Positions 9,062 to 17,945 of a stretch of 64,000 bases of DNA are shown here, one piece after another. The notes below the pieces were generated by a model. The model was not told where the DNA came from, ran no database searches, and was given only the letters and a program-made list of their open reading frames with translations. The position numbers and the translations under genes are program-made. The stretch spans positions 312,501 to 376,500 of the forward strand of contig NZ_JAYESJ010000001.1 of NCBI RefSeq assembly GCF_034720595.1, written 5' to 3'. How positions within the stretch are numbered: the stretch's first letter is position 1; every line of letters begins with the position of its first letter. Origin of the DNA: Rhizobium sp. CC-YZS058 (lineage in GTDB: Bacteria > Pseudomonadota > Alphaproteobacteria > Rhizobiales > Rhizobiaceae).

Positions 9062-9864
9062 CCGTCATCCGCATTCCGCAGGGTTTCCAGCACCGGCATC
9101 GAGGTGATGTTGTAGCCGGAGTCCACATAATGGATTTCGCCGGTGACGCCGCTGGCAAGCGGCGAGAGCAGATAGAGCGCGGCGTTTCCGACGTCCTCGA
9201 TGGTGACGGTGCGGCGCATCGGCGAGTTCTTCTGCTGCCAGGAGAGCATGGCGCGCGCATCCGAAATGCCGGCGCCGGCCAGCGTGCGGATCGGACCGGC
9301 CGAAATCGCGTTGACGCGCAGCCCGCGCGGGCCGTAATCGGCGGCGAGGTAGCGCACGGAAGCCTCGAGCGCGGCCTTTGCGACACCCATCACGTTGTAA
9401 TTCGGCATGACGCGCATGGAACCATTATAGGTCAGCGTCAGCATGGCCCCGCCGGGGTTCATCATCTCTGCCGCCCGCTTGGCGATCTCGGTGAAGGAGA
9501 AGCAGGAGATGACCATCGTGCGGCTGAAGTTCTCGCGCGAGGTGTCGGCGTAAAGACCCTTCAGCTCGTTCTTGTCGGAGAAACCGATGGCATGAACGAT
9601 GAAATCGAGCGTGCCCCAGCGCTCCTTCAGCGTTTCGATGACGCTGTCGACGGAAGCCAGGTCCTCGACATCGCAGGGCAGAAGGATGTCGGAGTTCACC
9701 TCGGCGGCAAGCGGCTTCACACGCTTTCCGAGCGCTTCGCCCTGATAGGTGAAGGCGAGGTCCGCGCCTTCGCGCGCCAGCGCCTGGGAAATGCCCCAGG
9801 CGATCGAATGGCTGTTGGCGACGCCCATGATGAGGCCGCGCTTGCCTGACATGATCCCGGTCAT
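9058..9864 (-). CDS. fabI: Enoyl-[acyl-carrier-protein] reductase (NADH)
   Basis: A 268-residue FabI that reduces trans-2-enoyl-ACP in fatty acid elongation and is the usual target of triclosan. Tyr146, Tyr156 and Lys163 fall exactly at the E. coli catalytic positions (YNGS and YNVMGVAK), and the NAD-binding GVANSHSIAWGI block is intact. The start MTGIMSGKRG is preferred; the second Met is four residues in. It is the last gene of a fabA-fabB-fabI run, with its start 7 bp after the fabB stop. Confidence 0.95.
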   Translation of the reverse strand: MTGIMSGKRGLIMGVANSHSIAWGISQALAREGADLAFTYQGEALGKRVKPLAAEVNSDILLPCDVEDLASVDSVIETLKERWGTLDFIVHAIGFSDKNELKGLYADTSRENFSRTMVISCFSFTEIAKRAAEMMNPGGAMLTLTYNGSMRVMPNYNVMGVAKAALEASVRYLAADYGPRGLRVNAISAGPIRTLAGAGISDARAMLSWQQKNSPMRRTVTIEDVGNAALYLLSPLASGVTGEIHYVDSGYNITSMPVLETLRNADDG

Positions 9865-9871
9865 GGACGCC

Positions 9872-11095
9872 TCACCCGTTGTAGCGCTGGAAGACGAGCG
9901 TGGCGTTGGTGCCGCCGAAGCCGAAGGAATTGGACAGAACCGTATCGATCTTGGCATTGTCGATGCGCTCGCGCACGATCGGCACGCCGGCAAATTCCGG
10001 GTCGAGCTCGGTAATATGGGCGCTCTCGCCGATGAAGCGCTCCTTCATCATCAGCAGCGCATAGATCGATTCCTGCACGCCGGCGGCACCCAGCGAATGG
10101 CCGGTCAGCGACTTGGTCGATTGGATCGGCGGGATCTTGTCGCCGAACACCTCGCGGATCGCGCCGATTTCCTTGCTATCCCCGACCGGGGTCGAGGTGC
10201 CGTGGGTGTTGATATAGTCGATCTCGCCCTTCACCGTGGCAAGTGCCTGGCGCATGCAGCGGATCGCGCCTTCGCCGGAGGGGGCCACCATGTCGTAGCC
10301 GTCCGAGGTGGCGCCATAGCCGGTCAGCTCGGCATAGATGGTCGCGCCGCGCGCCTTGGCATGTTCCAGCTCCTCGAGAACCAGAACGCCGGCGCCACCG
10401 GCAATCACGAAGCCGTCGCGCGAAACGTCATAGGCGCGCGATGCGGTGGCCGGCGTGTCGTTGTATTTGGACGACATGGCGCCCATGGCGTCGAAGAGGT
10501 TCGACATGGTCCAGTCGAGATCTTCGTGCCCGCCGGCAAACATCACATCCTGCTTGCCCCACTGGATCATTTCGGCCGCGTTGCCGATGCAATGGGCGGA
10601 GGTGGAGCAGGCCGAGGAGATGGAATAGTTCACGCCGTGGATCTTGAACCAGGTCGCAAGCGTCGCCGAAGCGGTCGAGGACATGGCCTTCGGCACGGCG
10701 AAGGGGCCGATCCGCTTTGGGCTGTTGTTCTTGATGGTGATCTCCGCGGCCTCGATCAGCGTGCGCGTCGAGGGGCCGCCGGAGCCCATGATGATGCCGG
10801 TGCGCTCATTGCCGGAAATGTCGCTCTCTTCCAGGCCGGAATCGGCGATCGCCTGCTTCATGGCGACATGGTTCCATGCGCCGCCCTGGGACAGGAAACG
10901 GGCCGCGCGGCGATCCACAAGGTCGGTCGTGTCGAGGTTCGGCGCGCCCCAGACCTGGCAGCGGAAGCCGTGCTCGGCGAAATCATTCGAGAAGCTGATG
11001 CCGGAGCGCGCATCGCGCAAGGACTGCGTGACCTCCTGAGCGTCGTTTCCGATCGAGGACACGATGCCGAGACCCGTGACAACTACCCGTCTCAT
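9872..11095 (-). CDS. fabB: 3-oxoacyl-[acyl-carrier-protein] synthase I
   Basis: A 407-residue ketosynthase. The catalytic triad is Cys163 (ISSACSTS), His298 (THGTS) and His333 (GHSLGAAG), the same numbering as E. coli FabB. Together with FabA it makes the unsaturated fatty acids of the anaerobic pathway, elongating the cis-3-decenoyl branch. It lies between fabA and fabI on the reverse strand; the fabA-fabB spacing is 49 bp. Confidence 0.96.
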   Translation of the reverse strand: MRRVVVTGLGIVSSIGNDAQEVTQSLRDARSGISFSNDFAEHGFRCQVWGAPNLDTTDLVDRRAARFLSQGGAWNHVAMKQAIADSGLEESDISGNERTGIIMGSGGPSTRTLIEAAEITIKNNSPKRIGPFAVPKAMSSTASATLATWFKIHGVNYSISSACSTSAHCIGNAAEMIQWGKQDVMFAGGHEDLDWTMSNLFDAMGAMSSKYNDTPATASRAYDVSRDGFVIAGGAGVLVLEELEHAKARGATIYAELTGYGATSDGYDMVAPSGEGAIRCMRQALATVKGEIDYINTHGTSTPVGDSKEIGAIREVFGDKIPPIQSTKSLTGHSLGAAGVQESIYALLMMKERFIGESAHITELDPEFAGVPIVRERIDNAKIDTVLSNSFGFGGTNATLVFQRYNG

Positions 11096-11144
11096 ATGAC
11101 TGACCTTTTCTCAAATCTGGCGGAAGGGGCGGGCGCGGCCGCGC

Positions 11145-11660
11145 TCAGGCCGCCTTTTCCTGAAACAGACCGACACGCAGGTCGGTTGCCTTATAGATGG
11201 TTTCGCCGTCCGCCTTCATCCAGCCATCGGCAATGCCAAGGACCAGGCGGCCGCGCATCACGCGCTTGAAGTCGATGCCGTATTCGACCAGCTTGGTCTT
11301 GGGCGTCACCATGCCGGTGAACTTCACCTCGCCGGTGGAGAGCGCGCGGCCCTTGCCGGGCTCGCCCAGCCAGCCGAGGAAGAAGCCGGTCAACTGCCAC
11401 ATGGCATCGAGGCCAAGGCAGCCGGGCATCACGGGGTCGCCATGGAAATGGCACGGGAAGAACCAGAGATCCGGCGTGATATCGAACTCGGCGCGAACGA
11501 AGCCCTTGTCGTGCGGGCCGCCGGTTTCGGAGATCTCGGTAATCCGGTTGAACATCAGCATGGGCGGGAGCGGCAGCTGCGCATTGCCGGGACCGAACAT
11601 CTCGCCCCGGGCACAGGTCAGGATCTCTTCATAGCCGAAGCTGGATTGTCTCGTCGTCAT
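11145..11660 (-). CDS. fabA: 3-hydroxydecanoyl-[acyl-carrier-protein] dehydratase/isomerase
   Basis: A 171-residue FabA with the active-site His71 in [20 protein letters not shown] and Asp85 opposite it, as in the dimeric hot-dog-fold enzyme of E. coli. It dehydrates 3-hydroxydecanoyl-ACP and isomerises the product to the cis-3 form, which commits carbon to unsaturated fatty acids. It is the first gene of the fabABI run and is transcribed away from irr across a 319-bp gap. Confidence 0.97.
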   Translation of the reverse strand: MTTRQSSFGYEEILTCARGEMFGPGNAQLPLPPMLMFNRITEISETGGPHDKGFVRAEFDITPDLWFFPCHFHGDPVMPGCLGLDAMWQLTGFFLGWLGEPGKGRALSTGEVKFTGMVTPKTKLVEYGIDFKRVMRGRLVLGIADGWMKADGETIYKATDLRVGLFQEKAA

Positions 11661-11979
11661 GAACCTCTGGTGTCCCCGCTATCACATATGGGCCGGTCTG
11701 GCTCGGGATGCCTTGTCAGGCTCTGCGTCCGGCACGTGTCCCTGCCTGTCAACGCCCTTTGCCACCCTGCTTTTCCGCAGTCGCATAGCGCATGGCAGGC
11801 CAATCGACCAGCGCTATTCGCTGATTTGCTGCTTTTTCGGCCCTGCAACACTGTTCGCGGCCGGCCTCCAGCCCAAACTATTGAAACACTTCTCGGCAAA
11901 AGTTATATCGACATTGACAGTCAACTTAACAAGAGCAGCCCGCTCGATGACGAGCAGAGCCGGAGAGCACCGCGGATCC
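11661..11979. promoter_or_regulatory. Divergent fabA/irr intergenic region with a candidate irr promoter
   Basis: No gene is visible in these 319 bp. Toward irr there is a good sigma-70-like promoter: TTGAAA (11881-11886), 17 bp, TATATC (11904-11909). Its expected start point falls on an exact palindrome TTGAC-A-GTCAA (11914-11924), itself flanked by AAGTT (11900-11904) and AACTT (11923-11927). This is a reasonable place for an operator, perhaps for an iron-responsive repressor or Irr itself; the binding protein is a guess. I could not find a clear fabA promoter. Confidence 0.5.
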
Positions 11980-12399
11980 ATGACGCAAGCAGCTGACATG
12001 CGGACGGAAGATCGCCTGCGCCGCTTCGGCCTTCGGCCGACGCGCCAGCGCCTGGCGCTGGCCGGGCTGATTTTCGCCAAGGGCGACCGTCATCTGACCG
12101 TCGAGGAACTGCATGAGGAAGCGGTGGCCGCCGGCGTGCCCGTCTCGCTCGCCACCGTCTACAACACGCTGCACCAGTTCACCGAAGCTGGCATCATCCG
12201 CGTGCTTTCGGTGGAAAGCGCCCGCACCTATTTCGACACCAATGTTTCCGACCATCATCACTTTTTCGTGGAGGGCGAGAACGAGGTGCTGGATATCCCG
12301 GTCAACAACATCACCATCGGCAATCTCCCGGAACCCCCGGAGGGGCTCGAGATCGCCCATGTCGACGTGGTCATCCGCCTCCGGCCCAAGCGCTGGTAA
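11980..12399 (+). CDS. irr: Iron response regulator Irr (Fur superfamily)
   Basis: A 139-residue Fur-superfamily repressor with the winged-helix region GLRPTRQRLALAGL to VSLATVYNTLHQF, and the triple-His segment Asp91-His92-His93-His94 followed by FFVEGENEVLDI that is diagnostic of rhizobial Irr. Irr responds to haem status rather than to iron directly and represses haem synthesis and other iron-using genes under iron limitation. There is no Cys-Pro haem regulatory motif at the N-terminus, unlike the Bradyrhizobium protein, so haem would be sensed through the histidines. An ATG at 11947 in frame could extend it by 11 residues. Confidence 0.93.
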   Translation: MTQAADMRTEDRLRRFGLRPTRQRLALAGLIFAKGDRHLTVEELHEEAVAAGVPVSLATVYNTLHQFTEAGIIRVLSVESARTYFDTNVSDHHHFFVEGENEVLDIPVNNITIGNLPEPPEGLEIAHVDVVIRLRPKRW

Positions 12400-12418
12400 G
12401 ACCGGCCAGGCCTTCACC

Positions 12419-13054
12419 TTACAGCACATCCTTTGGGTCCCGCCCGGGACCGGCCTTGCCTGAAGGCAAAGTCCAGCCGAACACCAGCGCGCCGCCACGC
12501 ACTGCAAAGGCGGTGAGCACGCCGAGGCCAGAGGCAAAGGCTGGCGGCAGGCCAAGCCAGGTGGCCGCGACATAGGCGCCGGCGCCCGCCAGCGCAGCGG
12601 TTACGTAGATTTCCGGCCGCAGCAGTACGGATGGTTCCCCGGCAAGCAGATCGCGCAGCACGCCGCCGAAGGTGGCAGTCAGCATGCCGGTCACCAGCGC
12701 CACGACCGGCGAGCCCGTGGCCGCCAGCCCCTTTGCCGCTCCCATGACACAATAGGCCGAGAGCCCGGCGGCATCGAGCCAGACCAGTGTGCGGTAGCGC
12801 GAATCGAGCCGATGGGAGGAGAAGAACACCAGCACGCCGACCGTGCCGCAGATCACCAGATAGGCGGGATTGGTCACCCAGAACACCGGTGTCTGGCCGA
12901 GAATCACATCGCGCAGCGTCCCGCCGCCGATGCCGGTGACCGAGGCGAGGAAGATGTAACCGATGATGTCGAGCTCGCGCCGCGAGGCCGAGAGGGCCCC
13001 TGTGGCGGCAAAGACCGCAACGCCGGCATAATCGAGAATGTCGAGGATCGTCAC
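12419..13054 (-). CDS. TRIC-type (UPF0126) membrane cation channel family protein
   Basis: A 211-residue polytopic membrane protein with about seven transmembrane helices. It has the duplicated UPF0126 unit: GIGGGTLRD (about residues 41-49) and TFGGVLRDLL (about 128-137), each the glycine-rich kinked helix that forms the pore in prokaryotic TRIC channels, which conduct monovalent cations. The start codon is GTG, with a GAGGGA sequence nine bases upstream. It begins 13 bp after the DUF218 gene and is probably cotranscribed with it. Confidence 0.85.
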   Translation of the reverse strand: MTILDILDYAGVAVFAATGALSASRRELDIIGYIFLASVTGIGGGTLRDVILGQTPVFWVTNPAYLVICGTVGVLVFFSSHRLDSRYRTLVWLDAAGLSAYCVMGAAKGLAATGSPVVALVTGMLTATFGGVLRDLLAGEPSVLLRPEIYVTAALAGAGAYVAATWLGLPPAFASGLGVLTAFAVRGGALVFGWTLPSGKAGPGRDPKDVL

Positions 13055-13067
13055 GAGAGCCGTTCCC

Positions 13068-13853
13068 TCACTGCGGAAAGAGCGCGCTGGTTCGCCCGGC
13101 GGCGTAATAGGCGATCAGCCCGATCCATTCGCGGACCGCTGTCGTCGTCAGCTGGGCATTGAGTGCCGGCTGCGTAAAGTCGAACCCAAACGAGGCGCGG
13201 CCGCTTGTCCTGTAATCGGTCGGCCAGGGCGTCACGGCGATTTCGAGCTTGCGAAACAGGCCAATCGCCCGCGGCATATGGAAGGCCGAGGTCAGGAGAA
13301 GACAATCGTCGATGCCGGCTTGGCTCAGGACCTCGCGCGTATTGGCGGCATTCTCGAAGGTGGTGCGCGATGCGGCCTCGCGGATCAGGCGGTCGGCTTC
13401 GATGCCGAAAGTCGGGAAAAAGCGTTGCGCTGCCTCGGCATCGCCCTCGTAATCGCCGCTGAGCGAGCCATCGCCGCCGGAAACCAGAATGCGCGCCGCT
13501 GGAAAGGCGCGGGCCAGACGCAGCGCCTCCACGAAACGGTCGGCCGCCTGGTTGAACTCGATCCCGCCGCGCGTCGCCATCACCTCATTTTCAAAGGCGC
13601 CGCCGAGGACGATCAGGCAGGAAACGGCGTCCGGCATGGGCGGACGGGCAAAGCGATCCTCGAGCCGCTGCAGCAGCACCGAGCCTGTGGTGGTGAACAG
13701 CGTGACGAACAGCAGCAAGGCCGCCACCCCGCTGAAGGCCAGCCCGAGCCTTTGAAAGCCCGACAGCCCGAAGGCCAAAGCGGCGGCCACGAGCGCGAAG
13801 GCGAGCGACAGCGGCTGGGCGAACAGCCAGAAAATCTTGGAAAGAAGGAACAT
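13068..13853 (-). CDS. YdcF/ElyC-like DUF218 membrane protein
   Basis: A 261-residue protein with two N-terminal transmembrane helices (about residues 4-30 and 35-58) and a DUF218 domain: the first strand CLIVLGGA, ILVSGGDG in the middle and LLLTSAFHMPRA toward the end. The E. coli relatives ElyC and SanA act in envelope or peptidoglycan-precursor homeostasis. The function here is inferred only to that level. I start at MFLLSK; an upstream in-frame ATG would add 44 residues overlapping the divergent flavoprotein gene. Confidence 0.8.
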   Translation of the reverse strand: MFLLSKIFWLFAQPLSLAFALVAAALAFGLSGFQRLGLAFSGVAALLLFVTLFTTTGSVLLQRLEDRFARPPMPDAVSCLIVLGGAFENEVMATRGGIEFNQAADRFVEALRLARAFPAARILVSGGDGSLSGDYEGDAEAAQRFFPTFGIEADRLIREAASRTTFENAANTREVLSQAGIDDCLLLTSAFHMPRAIGLFRKLEIAVTPWPTDYRTSGRASFGFDFTQPALNAQLTTTAVREWIGLIAYYAAGRTSALFPQ

Positions 13854-13972
13854 CGACACTCGGAGGCGCTGGCATTGCGTAAGCCCCAACCATAGCCGCC
13901 CCAACCCACGCGAGGCAACCGCAGGGAGAGGTGGCTCTTGCCAGATGGACTCTCTTGTCGCATGGAAATTCA

Positions 13973-15220
13973 ATGATGCAGGCAAGGGAAAAGCGGGGGG
14001 TTGCGGTGGTCGGGGGTGGGCCGGCGGGGTTGGCGGCGGCGGAGCGGCTGTCGGAGACCGGCCAAACCGTGACGGTCTATGAGGCCATGCCGGCGATCGG
14101 GCGCAAGTTTCTGCTTGCCGGCAAGTCCGGTCTGAACCTCACTCATTCGGAAGACTATGCCCGCTTCGTCGGCCGTTTCGGCGCGGCGACGCCGCGGCTG
14201 ATGCCGGCGCTCGACGCATTTACCCCGGACGATCTGCGGGCCTGGGCTCTGGGGCTCGGCAGTGAAACCTTTGTCGGCTCGTCCGGGCGCGTCTTCCCTA
14301 TGGAAATGAAGGCCTCGCCCTTGCTGCGCGCTTGGCGTCGACGGCTGGAGGATCGGGGGGTTGCGATCCGCACCCGCCATCGCTGGCTCGGCCTCGATGG
14401 CGATGCCTTGAGACTGCGTTTCGAGACGCCGGAGGGGATCGTCGAAGAGCGGGCGGAGGCGGTGCTTCTGGCGCTTGGTGGCGCCAGCTGGCCGCGGCTC
14501 GGCTCGGACGGCCGCTGGGTGGCCGGTCTTGCTGCCGCGCAGGTGTCGATCGCCCCGTTCCAGCCTGCCAATTGCGGGTTCGATGTTGCTTGGAGCGAGA
14601 TCTTCCGGGAGCGCTTCGCCGGTGCGCCGGTGAAATCGGTGGTGGCCCGCTCGCGCATGGGCAGCAGCCAGGGGGAGTTCGTCATCAGCCGGCATGGGAT
14701 CGAAGGCAGCTTGGTCTATGGCCATGCCGCAGCCTTGCGGGATCAACTGGCCGAGGAGGGGAGAGCGGCGCTGATCCTCGATCTTGCGCCGGGGCGGCCG
14801 GTCGAGCGGCTGACACAGGCCTTGGCGGGCCAGCCGGCGCGCGTCAGCCTGTCCAACCGCCTGCGCAAGGCCGCGGGGCTCGATCCGGTCAAGATTGCGC
14901 TCGTGCGCGACTGTGCGCCGGAGACGCTGACCGGGGATGTCGCGCGACTGGCCGAAACGCTGAAAGCTTTGCCTATTCCCCTCCAGCGCACACGGCCGAT
15001 CGAAGAGGCCATCTCTTCAGCCGGCGGCGTCCGGTTCGAGGGCCTCGACGGGCAGTTCATGCTGCGCGACATTCCCGGCCTGTTCCTGGCCGGCGAGATG
15101 CTGGATTGGGAAGCGCCGACAGGCGGCTACCTGCTGACCGCCTGCATGGCGACAGGCCGCGCCGCAGCCGACGGTCTTGCCTCATGGCTTGCGGCACGGC
15201 CGGCTGCGGTGGATGACTAA
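13973..15220 (+). CDS. HI0933-like/TIGR03862 FAD-dependent flavoprotein
   Basis: A 415-residue flavoprotein with an N-terminal dinucleotide-binding motif VVGGGPAGLAAAE, the family block KFLLAGKSGLNLTHSE, and a C-terminal FAD segment GLFLAGEMLDWEAPTGGYLL. This matches the HI0933/BaiN family, in particular the alphaproteobacterial subgroup with about 400 residues. The substrate is not known; family names such as aminoacetone oxidase or NAD(P)/FAD-dependent oxidoreductase are provisional. Two adjacent ATG codons (13973, 13976) can serve as start. Confidence 0.82.
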   Translation: MMQAREKRGVAVVGGGPAGLAAAERLSETGQTVTVYEAMPAIGRKFLLAGKSGLNLTHSEDYARFVGRFGAATPRLMPALDAFTPDDLRAWALGLGSETFVGSSGRVFPMEMKASPLLRAWRRRLEDRGVAIRTRHRWLGLDGDALRLRFETPEGIVEERAEAVLLALGGASWPRLGSDGRWVAGLAAAQVSIAPFQPANCGFDVAWSEIFRERFAGAPVKSVVARSRMGSSQGEFVISRHGIEGSLVYGHAAALRDQLAEEGRAALILDLAPGRPVERLTQALAGQPARVSLSNRLRKAAGLDPVKIALVRDCAPETLTGDVARLAETLKALPIPLQRTRPIEEAISSAGGVRFEGLDGQFMLRDIPGLFLAGEMLDWEAPTGGYLLTACMATGRAAADGLASWLAARPAAVDD

Positions 15221-15262
15221 CGCCGAAGGATGGTCCAGCCGCTCCTGAGGGGAAGCGGGCGC

Positions 15263-15454
15263 TTAACGGAAAACCGGCGAGCGGGTGGCGTTCATCAGCA
15301 GTTCGTGTTCGCTGGCAAAGGATCCGAAGAGGCGCGTCAGGCGAATACGCTCGTCCTCGCTCAGCCGGTAGCGCCGGCAGAACTCGTCGACGCTGCGGAT
15401 GCGCCGGACGACCCCGTCCTTCTGGAGCTGGGAAAGATCGAGATGTTCGCTCAA
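15263..15454 (-). CDS. Conserved-looking 63-residue hypothetical protein
   Basis: A small, Arg-rich, probably helical protein with no hydrophobic segment. I do not recognise a family. Support for it being real: a normal codon pattern, a short 5' region, and an exact general-stress promoter match (GGAAC, 16 bp, CGTT) whose -10 element ends 34 nt before the ATG at 15454. It converges with the flavoprotein gene and is divergent from the response regulator. Confidence 0.6.
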   Translation of the reverse strand: MSEHLDLSQLQKDGVVRRIRSVDEFCRRYRLSEDERIRLTRLFGSFASEHELLMNATRSPVFR

Positions 15455-15488
15455 CGACAGGGCCTCCTCGCCAAAATGGTCGCGAACA

Positions 15489-15513
15489 AACGGCGAGCCG
15501 CGCCATTAGTTCC
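15489..15513 (-). promoter_or_regulatory. EcfG-type general stress promoter before the 63-aa gene
   Basis: Read on the reverse strand: GGAAC (15513-15509), a 16-bp spacer, CGTT (15492-15489). This is an exact match to the alphaproteobacterial EcfG/RpoE2 consensus. Confidence 0.7.
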
Positions 15514-15649
15514 GCGCCCTTGAAGAAAAAATCGGTCGGCGTCCGAGAGCTTCGACCAATGGTTCTTTGACCGTTAACTGGCGGTTGAAACTGATCGTCG
15601 ACTGGCCTAGTTCGCCGCTTTCTGCGAGAGGCAGCTGACGAGGCGTATC

Positions 15650-16015
15650 ATGTCCAGCAAGAAGTCCGTCGTTCTGATCGTCGAGGACGAGGCGGAAATC
15701 CGGTTTAACACGCTCGATGCATTGGAAGAGATCGGGCACACGGTCCTGGAGGCGGCCAATGCCGACGAGGCCATCATCCTGCTTCGAAACCGTCAGGACA
15801 TTGAGGTTGTCTTCACCGATGTGAACATGGCGGGATCGATGGACGGGCTGCAGCTCGCCCGCCGCGTGCGCGCCATGCGTCCAGCGCTCGGCGTCATCAT
15901 CACCTCGGGGCTGGTTCGGCTCGATCCGATGCTGCTTCCCGCGCGCACGGTCTATCTGCCAAAGCCCTATCAGTTTAGCGATCTGTTCGCCGCCATCGAC
16001 CGCGTGACGAGCTGA
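15650..16015 (+). CDS. Single-domain response regulator (CheY-like receiver)
   Basis: A 121-residue stand-alone receiver domain. Asp13 (with Glu12) forms the acid pocket, Asp57 in VFTDVNM is the phosphorylation site, Thr85 and Lys105 (LPKPYQ) complete the switch residues. There is no output domain and no histidine kinase next to it. It resembles the many small CheY/Sma-type regulators of rhizobia that are fed by orphan kinases. The setting, among genes with stress promoters, suggests a stress role, but its own upstream region has no clear GGAAC element. Confidence 0.85.
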   Translation: MSSKKSVVLIVEDEAEIRFNTLDALEEIGHTVLEAANADEAIILLRNRQDIEVVFTDVNMAGSMDGLQLARRVRAMRPALGVIITSGLVRLDPMLLPARTVYLPKPYQFSDLFAAIDRVTS

Positions 16016-16032
16016 GACGGCCAGCACGCCCG

Positions 16033-16057
16033 GGAACAAGGCTGCACTCTTCCGGTT
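16033..16057 (+). promoter_or_regulatory. EcfG-type promoter before the 71-aa gene
   Basis: GGAAC (16033-16037), 16 bp, GGTT (16054-16057), with the ATG of the 71-residue protein 51 nt further on. Confidence 0.65.
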
Positions 16058-16108
16058 TTGCCTCGCGGCCCGGCGCGATGCCGGGTCGAAGACCGGAAGG
16101 AGACTGTT

Positions 16109-16324
16109 ATGGCCAAGGCCGATCACAAACATATTGGCGTGGGTGCAAAGGGAAAGGGTCACGGGACGGGCGCAATGACCGAGCTCGACGACTCCATCCT
16201 GCCCGCCAATTCCGTTCTGTCCAATCGCGACAAGGCCCAGCATTCGCGCGAGCGTGGACTCGACAGCAAGACGATCATGGACGAGCAGTTCCAGGACAAT
16301 GAAGCCAATCAGCGTTTCGACTGA
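16109..16324 (+). CDS. Small hydrophilic, probably disordered protein (71 aa)
   Basis: A 71-residue protein starting MAKADHKHIGVG, rich in Gly, Lys and His at the N-terminus and acidic toward the end, without a hydrophobic core. I know similar short hydrophilic proteins from rhizobial genomes but no function. The start at 16109 follows an AAGGAGA ribosome-binding sequence. A general-stress promoter lies upstream, and the composition would suit a desiccation or osmotic-stress protein; this last point is inference. Confidence 0.65.
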   Translation: MAKADHKHIGVGAKGKGHGTGAMTELDDSILPANSVLSNRDKAQHSRERGLDSKTIMDEQFQDNEANQRFD

Positions 16325-16471
16325 CGGGTTGTGCGGGCAGGGCATTGAGAACCTGCCCGCCGCTGTCCCTCGGGCATTTCCGGCGATCACTGGATCACCT
16401 GCAATGCTCGATGTCTTTGTTTTGGCCGCATTGTCCGACGCCGAAGCGATCACGCTTCGGCTGGAAAGGGT

Positions 16472-16630
16472 CTAGCGGCGCAGGATGACCCAGATGGCAT
16501 GGATGATGCCGGGAATATAGCCGCAGAGGGTGAGAAGAATGTTCAGCCAGAACTGCAGGCCAATACCGACCTGAAGGAACACGCCGACGGGCGGGAGCAG
16601 AATGGCGAACAGAATACGAATGATATCCAT
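16472..16630 (-). CDS. PMP3/YqaE-type UPF0057 small membrane protein
   Basis: A 52-residue protein with two transmembrane helices and the family pattern: ILLPPVGVFLQVG in the first half, FWLNILLTLCGYIPGIIHAIWV in the second shortened here to its key residues Asn29, Leu33, Gly37, Pro40, Gly41 and His44. PMP3 proteins influence membrane potential and are induced by salt and cold in many organisms. I start at the ATG at 16630. A near-consensus stress promoter lies 34 nt upstream. Confidence 0.9.
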   Translation of the reverse strand: MDIIRILFAILLPPVGVFLQVGIGLQFWLNILLTLCGYIPGIIHAIWVILRR

Positions 16631-16663
16631 GAAATCCTCGAAGAAGCGTGACGGGCCATCCTG

Positions 16664-16689
16664 AACGATTCCGAGGCCGGAATGGTTCG
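16664..16689 (-). promoter_or_regulatory. Near-consensus EcfG-type promoter before PMP3
   Basis: On the reverse strand: CGAAC (16689-16685), 17 bp, CGTT (16667-16664). One mismatch (C for the first G) to the consensus. Confidence 0.4.
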
Positions 16690-16842
16690 ATCGCTTTCGC
16701 GTGAGTGATCTTTGTAAGGCCGCGGCGCGTCGGTCGCCCGACGCCAAGGGCAACGCGTTTCGCAAACATCACCCGCCGGCTGTTACAATCGGGCGTCGAT
16801 CGAGCCCCGCCAGCCGTCGTGGCAGACGAGGCGCGACGGACA

Positions 16843-17016
16843 TCAGACGATCGCGCTGCCGGCCATGAAGGCAAGAACGACGAAAATCAGGAAGATGATG
16901 ATCGCGATGGCGAAGAGGATGCGCGCGATGGTCGCGGTGGCAGCCGAAACGCCGGAGAAGCCCAGAAAGCCGGTGACGAGAGAAATCACCAGGAAGATCA
17001 GCGCCCATTTCAACAT
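16843..17016 (-). CDS. DUF1328 (UPF0391) small membrane protein
   Basis: A 57-residue protein made almost wholly of two transmembrane helices. It begins [13 protein letters not shown], continues with the family-typical [12 protein letters not shown] and [10 protein letters not shown], and ends in a second helix before AGSAIV. This matches the DUF1328/YtjA family of small inner-membrane proteins, often stress-induced, function unknown. It is easy to miss because it is short. It lies behind PMP3 in the same orientation, with 213 bp between the two genes. Confidence 0.88.
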   Translation of the reverse strand: MLKWALIFLVISLVTGFLGFSGVSAATATIARILFAIAIIIFLIFVVLAFMAGSAIV

Positions 17017-17359
17017 GGTAAGGGTTCCTTTGCATGGTCTTGGGGGCCCGCATCGCGCTTGCCGGGTTCTTCGGTTGGCGCGCGGCGGACAGGTCAGCGG
17101 CGCACGCCCGAATTCCGGGATCGCTGCGCCTTCCCGGGGACGCTCTCAAGACGCACGAGCGGCCGCACAAGTTCCCTGACGACTCGATTTCACGGCCTGG
17201 ATGCGCGCACTGCAACCGCGAATTCGTGCTTCACGAGCAGAGAAATCTGTCCGGAAACGACGCAATCGGCAGGGAAAGCCGGGTGCCTTTAACAAAAGTG
17301 AATGACGCCTTCCCTCATGCGACAGGAAAACGTTCCCATTCCTAGGTGGGAGACACTGT
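17017..17359. other. Intergenic region without a recognised gene
   Basis: 343 bp between the divergent DUF1328 and 63-aa genes. No reading frame here resembles a protein, and no exact GGAAC-type promoter is present. An AT-richer patch near 17286-17310 (TTTAACAAAAGTGAATGA) may belong to a promoter. Confidence 0.4.
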
Positions 17360-17551
17360 GTGACGGAAGAGAAGAAGAAGCGCCGCCCGAAATCGGGACC
17401 GGCGCTCGGGAATATCGACGAGACGAAAACCGTCGTGGAAGCGATGCTTGATGCGGAGAAGGAAGCAGCCCGTCAGAAGACCGAACGGCTGCGCGCCTTG
17501 CGTCTTCAGCAACAGCAGCCTGCAGCCAATCGAGACGCCGACGAGGTGTAA
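17360..17551 (+). CDS. Small charged hypothetical protein (63 aa, GTG start)
   Basis: A 63-residue protein, basic at the N-terminus (EKKKRRPK), with a central helical Glu/Ala/Lys/Arg segment and a Gln-rich stretch (four Gln) near the C-terminus. It starts with GTG and has a GTGGGAG ribosome-binding sequence upstream. I do not recognise a family with certainty; similar short proteins occur in rhizobia. No domain is visible. Confidence 0.5.
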   Translation: MTEEKKKRRPKSGPALGNIDETKTVVEAMLDAEKEAARQKTERLRALRLQQQQPAANRDADEV

Positions 17552-17945
17552 TGGGCAGACCTTCGCCAAATCCCTCGGTGCGGCACCGGGGAAGGCCTTC
17601 ACAGAAACAGGCGTTGAAACGGAAAGGGGATTGCAGGCTGGATGGGTGGGAAGCTCGACTGCCACTTCGTTGGCCATAGGGTGAAAACGGAAAAACCCCT
17701 ATGTTCTTCATCTCCATCGCGTCCGTTTGACACAGACTGCAATCGGGGAGAACAAGTATCCTCCTGCGATCTGGTTCCACGGCAAAACAACTCTTTTCCG
17801 ATCTGAACGCGACCGACGTATTTCTCGCCCGATGTTGGAAAATCTGTCTTAGCGGCGGAACATTGAGTCCGGCAACTTGTTAACGGCGGGTAACGAAAGC
17901 CGCTGCCGGTGGTGGCGGATCAGGTTCGGAAAAAGGAAGATCCCG
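17552..17945 (+). other. 394-bp intergenic region upstream of the secreted repeat protein
   Basis: No gene is visible. The only feature I can support is the stress promoter at 17857-17881. The middle part (about 17690-17830) is somewhat AT-richer than its surroundings. Confidence 0.4.
17857..17881 (+). promoter_or_regulatory. EcfG-type promoter before the secreted repeat protein
   Basis: GGAAC (17857-17861), 16 bp, TGTT (17878-17881), ending 64 nt before the start at 17946. Confidence 0.55.
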
